Assembly (NCBI RefSeq): GCF_036324505.1
Contig: NC_086364.1
Location: 12,058,148 to 12,122,147, forward strand
From: Eleginops maclovinus
Taxonomy: Eukaryota > Chordata > Actinopteri > Perciformes > Eleginopidae
Direction: 5' to 3'
DNA length: 64,000 nt
Under the pieces are notes generated by a model. That model was not told where the DNA came from and searched no databases. It saw only the letters and a program-made list of their open reading frames with translations. Shown piece by piece: positions 47,522 to 64,000 of the stretch (position 1 is its first letter; the number at the start of each line of letters is the position of its first letter). Made by a program: the position numbers and the translations under genes.

Positions 47522-48185
47522 AAAGGTCAATATAATACAGGATAATACGTAAGACCATTTCCCAGGTCAGTGACCTGTCTCGAAAGTTAGTATAAAGGTT
47601 CATTATTGGACATCCCTTAGGTTATGATCAATTACTTTTTATGTAACAGATATGTAGCTGAGGTTTGTTTCACATCCTGTAAAGCATTAAGTTTTTGATA
47701 AAAATGTCTCAGTTTTGTCATGATAGAATGTCTTGAATAAAAGTGTTTATTATATTTTGAATTTGTTCTTTTGGTTTATACATAATGAAACAAAAGTGTA
47801 AACATAGTCAAAAAATGTAAAGAGTTATCTCACTACCTTACTTGAATTCTTAATACTTACTGTGATATATGTTAACATATTATTATTGTAAGAGAAAAGC
47901 TGTCACTCGATGGCTGGCTGCTCCAGGCAATCATTTTCATCAGGAAGTTTAACTCATATGACAGGAAAACAAACAATATGATTAATTACCACTGTGGTAA
48001 CATCACATATGAGAGGATAGCTGTTTGCTTTTATCAAAAATTAAATGAACAATTTAAAGACATCTATGTAAATGAAGGCAGCAGGCATTGCACAGCGGAT
48101 ACACATAACTGGTTAGCCTGTAATATACGGTGGCTATGGTGGCAGAGTTATGCCATGTGGATAATCTGCATCTTCAGAGTCCTGT
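47522..48185. other. tyk2 3' untranslated region and short intergenic gap
   Basis: AT-rich sequence downstream of the tyk2 stop codon. A polyadenylation signal candidate (AATAAA on the minus strand) lies at 47746-47751. Nothing else is recognised. Confidence 0.55.
47746..47751 (-). terminator. Candidate tyk2 polyadenylation signal
   Basis: TTTATT on the plus strand gives AATAAA in the tyk2 transcript, about 435 bases after the stop codon. It predicts a 3' untranslated region of about 450 bases. No other exact AATAAA was noticed closer to the stop. Confidence 0.45.
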
Positions 48186-56205
<8,020 letters not shown>

Positions 56206-56224
56206 AGTGGGGACAGCCAAATCA
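56206..56224 (-). other. tyk2 5' untranslated part of the first coding exon
   Basis: The exon with the start codon begins after acceptor TTTGTTAG (AG at 56225-56226), 19 bases above ATG 56203-56205. The frame upstream is open but has no ATG, so MSKRGSSKHS is the best start. This implies a separate leader exon upstream. Confidence 0.6.
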
Positions 56225-56713
56225 CTAACAAACACACAGTAGAGGAGAATATTTGACTGTAATCAAATGTTGCATTGGGTGGAATCACGTAGGCATTATA
56301 AAGGCTTGAGTCAACAAGCATTTAGAAATATCAACCTTGCACTTTTTTGTTTCCTGTTTTATCTTGAAAACAAACTTTAAACTAGTATGCATTCCCCAAA
56401 TGACAAAAAATGTAGATATAACTTGAAAATATGTTATCAGGAAATTAGATACATTTGTCAATCGGACAACCGGGGAATATTCCTCGTCTAACTAGTCGAC
56501 ATTGGACAACACTGTACAGCACCATAACTATAACACATGTTAATATTTCACAATCAAATATTTTCATAAACCACAGATTGCGTCATTTAGTGCCTCATAA
56601 ACATGCGTCCTGGTGCTTTTTACTGTGTATCCGACACCTAAGACCAGGAAATATGTAAAACACTATTAAAGTCATAAAGCTAAACAACGTGTCAACAAAA
56701 TAAGTATCTTACC

Positions 56714-56940
56714 ATTTAACAGCGAACTTTTCACGGACTTATTTCAAAGCCTGACACGGTGAGATGAACTGACAGTCGGACTTCATTATCTTCTGAGCGT
56801 ATTTCCCCTTCGCCCACTCAGTTTTCTGGTGAACTGCGAATTCTCGACTCCGAGACCGCTGGTTCCTGAACGCAACATGGTCACTCCCTCCACCAGGCAT
56901 GCGCGCACACTCGCGTTTACACGATCTTTCAAAATAAAAC
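56714..56940 (-). other. Probable non-coding leader exon region of tyk2
   Basis: A good donor GTAAGATAC (starting at 56712 on the minus strand) follows GCTGTTAAATG, so the exon ends at 56713-56714. The sequence above it is CpG-containing and GC-richer than its surroundings, as in a promoter-proximal first exon. The 5' limit is not visible and the end given is approximate. An upstream open reading frame of 53 codons (ATG about 56,900 to stop 56,739) lies inside it. Confidence 0.5.
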
Positions 56941-58685
56941 GTCGACACTTAAAGCGATGAATTGTTTAGATATACATTGACGTGTATAACTTCTTATAAA
57001 GATATATAACAAAGTATGCAGCAAAAGTGATGCACGGCGGCAAATAGATTATATTTTATATCAATGTGATTTGTATTACTCAAGTAGAGAAAAACAAAAT
57101 GATTGAACTAAAAATTACTTGAAATACCAAATATTCCTATTATGAATAATCAGAGGCAAGTAACTAAGTACATTTAGTCAAGTACTCTACAAGTACAATT
57201 TTTGATATACTTGAGTATTTCCATGTTATGCTACTTATGCAATGTGACCACAACATACCTTTTTATTAATATTTATTTGATCCCTTCGAGATGACAATCA
57301 CAAGGTTATTAAGCAACATAAACTGCACATAAATGGCATAGGGTCATTATTAATGGCACGAGTTATACCTGTGCTAAAGATCTGTTGGGGGTAAAAGGTT
57401 AACAACATTTACCAAAGGGATCAAGCTAATGTGTTGCCAAAAGTATGGAAGGAGCCTTTATCATTGTTCATCAACCATAAAATAACCAGTCAAAAGAAAC
57501 CCTCTACAAACACGCCTTTAATGAACAGACCCCATTTTCTTGTTGTGCTTTTGGTCTTCTGTCATTATGTAATCATTTCAACTGGCCACTATTGTTCATG
57601 TGCTTTTTATTGATGTCAGGTGTTGTCTATTGCATTCAGCACTTATGATTTCCAAGCCTTCCACCCCACCCTTAATAGTACCTTTCTCAACCAGTCAGTG
57701 TCATGTCCATTTTAATAGAATTTGGTTCTTTAACCTTCTGTCAGGCTAAATTGAGGTTTAGCTGTCTTTCACCATTTAGTTTTGATTGCAATGTATGGTA
57801 GTGTACAACAATTTGGTGCTTCTAATCTTTTATCCCCTTAATTTATCTCAAAATAAAGCTCAGAGGGCTTCTGGTAGTTTTGCATTGAGGAGTCTTATTT
57901 AGCGATGATCAAGGCAGTAAAAAGTAGTAAAGGGCTTAGCATACCCATCTATTTGGCTACATTCCCAGTCAATCTCTATGTAGAGCAAATGTCATTTGTA
58001 AATACCAAATGCTTTATTAGAAAACCCATGCAAAGATGCATTCTCTCCACATTAAAAAGCAGCAGTTACCACGACAACAGGTCTTGCAGATGGATAATAT
58101 TTGTGTGATTCTTTATGGTTCTCATTTTCGACCACTTACTTTATGATTGGAAAAGCATGTTACCCACACCTTGCATTTGTAGAGACAACCACAACACACC
58201 TTTAGTTAAGCAACTGTGTAGAAAATGTCACTTTCGGGGAAATAACCATCTACATACATGGTTGCTTGAGCCCTGAAAGTCTAACAAAAACATTAAATGT
58301 GTAAATGACAAAAAAATCCATCCATCCAATTGAATAACTGCACAACCTGAATATGTATAGAATGTTTCTCAACTATACAAGAGCACAAATGAAGCAGGTA
58401 GGCACTCCCACACAAATTGACAGGGGTATACAAATAAATGTAAGAACACACCTTATGTCTAAACAAATTAAAAAAAGACCTAAACACAAGCAGCACTTTC
58501 TTTTCCAAGCAGGAATTACTGATGCAATGTAATTGTGCAGATAGGTGAATGCTAGTCTCAGCTTAATATTTTAACAAAGCTAATTAATTGTTCCATGATT
58601 GCAAACCTAATCATACACAGAGTGGAGCCGCAATACAGTGGGTAAGTACATTTGCAAAAACAGCATATCATAGAATCATTGTTGG
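56941..58685. other. tyk2-cdc37 intergenic sequence and cdc37 3' region
   Basis: AT-rich, no protein motifs. A minus-strand AATAAA (plus-strand TTTATT, about 57,606-57,611) could serve cdc37 if its 3' untranslated region is about 1.1 kb. The open frames here show no family signature. Confidence 0.4.
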
Positions 58686-61648
58686 TCATTCTTTCTTAGT
58701 TTCTTCCAGCTCCTGTTTCACCTCCTCATAGGTAGGATCTTCCTCTTTTTCATCCCCATCATCAGCCTTGGAGTTAGGGACCCAGAGCCCAGACTCTATG
58801 CACCTCTTCATTTGATACTTCGCCTCCTAACCACATATAAAAATAATGTTTATTAACATTTACAAAGTTGGACAATGAAGATACATGTGAACCAGGTAAC
58901 TTCACATTTACATAATTGAAATGTGAAATAAGACACCTACCGTTGGGTCCATTTTGCTAATAGCATCTTGTAACATTTGGATGTCCTTATCATCAAAGCA
59001 TTTCTGCATCTCCTGCAATTAAGAAAATGTTTTGTAAGGCATTTTAAACTTTGAAATAAAAGGAGAAAAAGGTGCACAGGCTTTTTGTAAAAGAACTTAC
59101 AGCTGGCAGTGACTCGTACACTTCAACAGGATCTAGCCCTCCAGGTCCCAAGCGTTTCTTCTTCTCCTCTTCCTCATACTCTTTCATTGCCTTTTCGATG
59201 CGAATCTTTGCCCTACCCCGAACTCGCTCCTTGAACGACTCCAGCTCGTCGTTGAAAGCATCCTGGTACTGCTGATCTGCGGTCTGTGAGTGGAAACATA
59301 GTTTTGTGTGTTGTCAGCCATAAAAATGACCATTTCATTGAACATATATTTAGTATTTTCATTGGTTTGGGCTATTCTCACAAGGATGTTTTGATAAAGT
59401 TAGGATGTTAACATCTATGGAATGTCTTGAAATTGCTGACCTCCAGTGGTTTAAAGACTCAACTTGCTGCAGTGTCACAGCGCAGGTCAACTCCAGTAAC
59501 TGCAACATCACTACTAAGTCTGGTCAGAGTTGAAATTCTTAACCATGATGACATAAAATTTAAATATTGTTTAAAGACGCTTTTGTTTTCAAGCATCACT
59601 TGACAATTTCAAAAACTGTAGTTCCTGGTTTAGCTCCTGTTCCCTCCATAGTACCTTGCACGTTTTATCAAAAAAGCTATGAATTATTTTATGGACTTTG
59701 TAACATCCAAACGCTGTTACTCACCTTAATCTTGGCAAAGAATTGCCGAAAGCAACCGCGGGGATCCACCTTGAGGCTTTTTGCCAACTCCAAAATGAAC
59801 TGCATGACAATGGTCTGATGAGCCACTTGCTCCATCAATGAGTGTTTCTACAAAAAAGGGAAGCAATTTAAGAGTGTGTGTATATAAAAAAAAAAGAACT
59901 ATAGCTGTTGCATGGTATTATATGCTGCACACATCACACCTAAATGTTGAAAACATAAAACGCATTCTGTTTGGTCATTTTTACCTCCTCAACTTCAAGG
60001 TCAATGCACATGATGACCAGGTAGTTGGCAGTCTCTTCACATACTAGATGAGGGTTGTCAGAGAGGTATTTCTGGCTGTCATCCCAACGACGCAACATGC
60101 CTGTAGTTAAGACAGCAATTAAAGGCCAGCTCTACTTTCTTTATACACCCATACTCTGAAAGATGCATAAATACATCGATTAGCCTTACCAAAATGTTTG
60201 ATCTGCTTCTCATTTTTCTCCACAAAGGTTTTATGCTTTTTCTCCTTCTCTTCTTCGGTGTCTTCAGTAGAATCAGGCAGGACATTGACGATGCTCTGAG
60301 GAGGACAAACCAACATTACAGACTATGTATCTGATAAGGACAGAAGCCCATTTATTGTTTTATATTTATATATATTTTTTAATTTGGATGGATAAATAAA
60401 CATATAATTTAAACCACAACTCAATATATCCTAACAAGTATTGACTTTCGTGTCCAAAAGCTCATATAGTTTATTCCTCAGTACCATTGAACTCCATACA
60501 TTGCTATCCAAATACTTTTTTTTTTTTTAAACGGAGCCATACTGTTTGGGTGAAATAGTTTACTCTTAGTAGTGTAGAACAAAAACTATTCTCTACAGAT
60601 TGTCAATGTACTTGTTACCAGGACAAGTACATTGACAATCTGTTTGTTTTGTTCTCTTTGGGAAATTGGCTGAAAATGATAAGTTAAAGTAATGCCAGTT
60701 TAGTTTGTTACTTATCAACATTTACAATCGTGTTAACCACATATCAATTTGTTGAAATAGGGACTTACGAATAAGGTAGGTGAAAGTATCACTAAATGAT
60801 GCCAATTCAAAAACAGGCATGCTATATCTGCCTCACCTTGCTGAAACCCTCCTTGCTGAGCGTGTCGACGTTCCATGGCATCTTCTTCTCTTCTCGGTAA
60901 TGTTCTGCTAGCTTCTTATCTATATCCCGCTCCTCTTTTTTCAGTTTCTTCTCCTCGGCCTGGGCTTTGCTCAGCTCTGCTTTGGCATCATCAGTTGATG
61001 AAGTGGACAGCTCTTGTACTTTCTTTTGTGCGTCTGCCAGCTTACGACGGCACTCGTTAAGGACCTTGCTTATATCTTCACCTTTTTTCTGGTAATCTTC
61101 CATTCGCTCCACACGTGCCTGGAGTACAAACATGATAACAGTTATACATCAGTCCACACCACAAATTATACTACTGACAGTGACAATATTAGGTATACAC
61201 ATTGTATAAAAAAATGTGTTGTGATCATTTGATATAATTAAAATGGGTATTGATACTTTGGCACCAGCAGTAACTGTGAGACCACAATACATCACAATAA
61301 CAGAGGGGGTCAGTGTTGTAGGAAAAACGCTAATGTAAAAACGCTAATGTAAAAACGTGAAGCAAACTGTAGTCTGGTTAGTCATGTCAAAAGGAAATCT
61401 ATCTTGGGTCCTCATCCCTCTCAATGACTTCTAGAATAAAGTTATTTGCAGTCGCATACATCACCAAAGTGTGAACAGGACAGTTATGAAACGACGTAAG
61501 TAAATATGTACTGTAAATATAAACATGTTTAAATCTGTACCTGGTGTCTCCATCGGAAGAGGCTGGGTGTGTCAATATTGGGGTGGGTATCATCTTCATC
61601 GTCTGACACCTCGATATGGTCCCACACGCTGTAGTCTATCCTGGACAT
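58686..61648 (-). CDS. cdc37: Hsp90 co-chaperone Cdc37
   Basis: Cdc37 loads protein kinases onto Hsp90 in the cytosol. Eight coding exons in frame: 61541-61648, 60837-61118, 60190-60295, 59985-60100, 59725-59847, 59101-59283, 58941-59012, 58686-58826; total 1,131 bp, 376 aa (human 378). The N-terminal kinase-binding region starts [19 protein letters not shown], with Ser15 equivalent to the CK2-phosphorylated Ser13 of human. A long acidic-basic coiled coil (about 37-120) ends in [15 protein letters not shown]. The Hsp90-binding middle domain has [38 protein letters not shown] and [20 protein letters not shown]. The C-terminal part includes [20 protein letters not shown] and SGLWVPNSK. Start ATG 61646-61648 gives [10 protein letters not shown], against MVDYSVWD in mammals. 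The neighbour tyk2 encodes a kinase of a reported Hsp90-Cdc37 client family. Confidence 0.96.
60595..60643. repeat. Perfect 21-bp inverted repeat (hairpin) in cdc37 intron 2
   Basis: Arms 60595-60615 and 60623-60643 (ACAGATTGTCAATGTACTTG plus T) are exact reverse complements, separated by the 7-base loop TACCAGG. Bases beyond the arms do not pair well. In the intron between cdc37 exons 61118-60837 and 60295-60190. Confidence 0.95.
61323..61350. repeat. Short tandem duplication in cdc37 intron 1
   Basis: Two exact copies of the 14-base unit AAAAACGCTAATGT, followed by a partial third (AAAAACG). No function is suggested. Confidence 0.9.
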
Positions 61649-62768
61649 TATACCAGTACGAGCCTAACGCAAACAACGTTAGCTTCGGATATGACTCGGC
61701 TAAGTTAGGAGGCTAAACCAAGCTATCTCCTATCTCCAATCCAAAAAAAAGCAGATGAAGCAAAAAACTCAATACTTTTTACTAGGATGTTTTAGTAGTG
61801 AATGCAGTGGCTGGCTGCCGTTAGCCAAGACAAACTTAGATGGACCTACCTAAGGCCGGCTAGCGAGAAACTGCTACAGATTTCTAGAAAGAATCGTTGC
61901 TGCACATTTCCGTTTAGCGTCCCTGCCTCATTACGTCACTGCGTCATACGGACGTAAGACGCCGGAAGAGAGAAAAAAAAAGACTGTTGTTTTTTTTCGA
62001 CATTTCATTATCTATTTGAAAGAAGATTTCAGTTGTCTATGTTTCTATTATTGTATACTACTGCATTTGTCTGTTCGCTACTTCTGTTGTACATGTCATC
62101 TCCAATTACCTATGCCTATCTGTATCGTTTGTATTTTACACATATACAAATTAACTACAAAAGAATGGGTCAGGCAGGTGTCAGTAAAGCAGTCTGTACA
62201 CACTCACGCAATTCTGGGAAGAGGTATAATATCTTCATATACAGTCCATAGGTTTAATCAGTCAAAATTATATTCAAACAACCTATTGGTTTACCATGAG
62301 TGATTTACGGGCCCTTAAAAAGTCACATCTGTAATATGAGTGCCTAAGTAGCTCTGTGCTGACATGCATAAACCTGTACCTTTGGATTTAATGACATGGA
62401 AAGCCGCAGAACACAATTCCATTAAACAATTGCCTTTAATAAATAGTCAGCTGACAGTGTGCATCATAAAGTTCCACAAGTTATGTTGTGCCAGTGAGGC
62501 AGGTCATTCTGAGTGGTTGAACACGAGTTGAATTGAATAACATTAGTAGTAGTTACACTCCATATAGCCTGCTGTAGGTGTGCCAGCCCAAGGGCTTGAG
62601 TGCCTTTCTGCAAAGACATGTCAACATGTTTGCCACAAGAAAGGCCAATTCAAATGTCTTCATAGAGGATTGCAATCAGTCCACTGCGCTGTTGCAGGAT
62701 AATGTGACAGTCAATAAAACATTTATGTCTTCTCATCATGATTCCCATCGAAAGCATCCTACAGGGAG
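61649..62768. other. cdc37 promoter region and cmc4 3' region
   Basis: The cdc37-proximal part (to about 61,980) is CpG-containing promoter sequence. From about 62,000 it is AT-rich. A minus-strand ATTAAA near 62,430 is a possible cmc4 polyadenylation signal. No additional gene is recognised. Confidence 0.45.
61881..61968 (-). promoter_or_regulatory. cdc37 promoter elements: heat-shock-like, CRE-like and ETS motifs
   Basis: About 235-320 bp above the cdc37 start codon are: a palindromic TTCTAGAA core (61881-61890, TTTCTAGAAA), which is a perfect pair of inverted heat-shock units; a CRE-like TTACGTCA (61931-61938) with a further GCGTCAT and GACGTAAG beside it; and an ETS core CCGGAAG (61962-61968). 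No TATA box is seen. The motifs are visible; their use is inferred. Confidence 0.45.
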
Positions 62769-63047
62769 TTATGTGTTACTTTTGTTTTCCTTGGGTTTTG
62801 AGTCCTTGAACCCGGAGCAGCAGATCGAGTTTCCGGCCTGAGAGTCACAGCAGCGCCGCATGTCCCGGATCACATCCTGACACATGCTCTCCACGTATTT
62901 GTTAGCTGCAGATGGGCATGGAGTTAGCTAATGTTAATGTGGGATTTACTTTAACAACACAATTGCATTCAAGTGACTGTTTTATTTACCTTGTAAACAG
63001 TGTTGAATAGCACATGCTTGCTTTTGACACGGATCTTTCTGTGGCAT
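62769..63047 (-). CDS. cmc4: Cx9C motif-containing protein 4 (Cmc4)
   Basis: Two exons (62990-63047 and 62769-62905) join in phase to give 64 aa (human CMC4/p8-MTCP1 68 aa). The protein opens MPQKDPCQKQACAIQHCLQ and continues ANKYVESMCQDVIRDMRRCC. Cys7 and Cys17, and Cys28 and Cys38, form a twin CX9C fold; further Cys at 12, 39, 48 and 49 fit the family, which has three disulphides. Such proteins are imported into the mitochondrial intermembrane space and oxidised by the MIA40/CHCHD4 relay. Acceptor CTGCAG (ending 62906) and donor GTAAATAAA (62981-62989) are good. The acidic-basic tail KDSKPKENKSNT is unlike mammals. It lies about 1.1 kb upstream of the cdc37 start, same strand. It is too short to show in a frame scan because the intron splits it. 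Confidence 0.92.
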
Positions 63048-63296
63048 TCCTGAAGCGGATCAGAAAGGGACAACTTCAAAAGATGTTAATACAAATCCGG
63101 CCGGCACTGCATGGCAAAGGACTGAACATCACTCATAGATATATTAAACAGGTTTTTTTTGTACATCTTTTTCCCCACCTTTATGAATCCGGGTAGATTG
63201 CAAGGACGTATTTTGATGACGGCTTAGATTAAAGGTCGTATATTGGTGTTAGCCGCTGAATTTAATAGCGCTTCCTTCTGCTGGACAATGTTTTCA

Positions 63297-63304
63297 TCAC
63301 GTGA
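63297..63304. promoter_or_regulatory. Palindromic E-box TCACGTGA upstream of cmc4
   Basis: TCACGTGA, followed by CG, lies about 250 bp above the cmc4 start codon. It matches the core bound by USF and MiT/TFE factors. An ETS-like CTTCCTTC lies 25 bases to its left (plus-strand numbering). The motif is visible; the use is inferred. Confidence 0.4.
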
Positions 63305-63541
63305 CGTTTGGATAGACTCTCAAATCAGAATGTGAAAACCTGCAGCAGCGACACCCGGTGGTGCATAATGAATTGCATGAGGAAATTAAAAAAGAAAAAA
63401 CACAAACTGCTATTTCTGATAAATATTGAAATTCTTGCTCCTAGGAGTTTCTGGCAAGACCTTTACAGATGTTTTACTAACCATATTTCAAACACTTTGA
63501 AAACACAAAGAAATAAGACATGCTTTATAAAACATTTCATA

Positions 63542-63565
63542 ATATAATAATAATAATAATAATGT
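63542..63565. repeat. Short AAT trinucleotide tract
   Basis: A run of about seven AAT units. Simple repeat without further features. Confidence 0.9.
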
Positions 63566-63599
63566 TGGCAATAAGGGGATTTAAATGTAACAAAAGAAA

Positions 63600-64000
63600 A
63601 CATAAATTTGTCATTTGACTTTTATTCATAAAGATAAGAAAATTAACAGTTCATATTTACAGTAATGGCCAGGTGATCTTCAACATTCCCTACTTCGTTT
63701 CCAGAATACATTAATAATAATGTTGTCATCATTTTTATATCAAGAGTAGCTACACATTGGAAAGATTACAAGATAATTTCATTAATACGAAAATAGATCT
63801 AGCAAATATATAAATTAGAAAAAGCATATCACATTGAAAGCCTAACTATATCCTAAATAACCAGTCTATCTCACACAATCTCTCATGTTAAAATATTGAC
63901 AGTTTAAGCAACAGTTACCAAACAAAGTATATCAAATATATTGTTTTTAATTGAGATCTTATCCTGCCTGATAGCAAGATCCTCATAAATATCTGTTGAG
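63600..64000 (-). other. Possible 3' end of a further minus-strand gene
   Basis: A minus-strand AATAAA (plus-strand TTTATT, 63621-63626) followed by a likely cleavage zone near 63,600 suggests that the AT-rich sequence to the right edge could be a 3' untranslated region. No coding sequence is visible in it, so the gene, if any, lies outside the window. Confidence 0.25.

Overview
The window is nuclear DNA of a vertebrate, almost certainly a ray-finned (teleost) fish. The evidence is GT-AG spliced genes with introns of roughly 0.1-2 kb in the gene-dense half, long CA microsatellites, several Tc1/mariner elements, and proteins close to but distinct from their mammalian orthologues. No bacterial operons, phage, CRISPR arrays or plasmid features are present. 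Gene names rest on my knowledge of the families and on splice-frame reconstruction by eye; no database search was run.

All recognised genes lie on the minus strand, so they read from right to left. From the left edge: (1) positions 1-21,912 hold the 5' part of pde4a (cAMP phosphodiesterase 4A). There are two alternative long-form first exons (21,617-21,912 and 2,549-2,742) and three shared exons leading into UCR1; the catalytic half lies beyond the left edge. Most of this stretch is a large intron with microsatellites and an old Tc1 fragment. (2) 21,913-35,815 is mainly non-coding. It holds a decayed Tc1 element (27,720-28,912), a younger Tc1 element (31,912-33,371), and probably the raver1 3' untranslated region. 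(3) 35,816-44,061 is raver1, complete in 14 coding exons (726 aa). A MITE-like element sits in one intron, and the promoter has CCAAT and GC boxes. (4) 45,935-47,519 is a second young Tc1 element in the opposite orientation to the first, so the two bracket raver1. (5) 48,186-56,205 is tyk2, complete in 23 coding exons (1,163 aa), plus a probable non-coding leader exon ending at 56,713. (6) 58,686-61,648 is cdc37, complete in 8 exons (376 aa). (7) 62,769-63,047 is cmc4, a 64-aa twin CX9C mitochondrial protein in two exons. The right edge may hold the 3' end of a further minus-strand gene.

raver1, tyk2, cdc37 and pde4a are also neighbours on human chromosome 19p13.2, which supports the assignments. 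Here pde4a lies on the raver1 side instead of the cdc37 side, and in the same orientation as the others. The functional links are modest: Cdc37 delivers kinases (JAK-family kinases are reported Hsp90 clients) to Hsp90, Tyk2 signals from cytokine receptors, Raver1 is a PTB-binding splicing co-regulator, and PDE4A hydrolyses cAMP. I found no new multi-gene system. The most interesting observations are the alternative pde4a first exons, the inverted Tc1 pair around raver1 with a shared stop codon, unusual residues in Tyk2, and a perfect 21-bp hairpin in a cdc37 intron.
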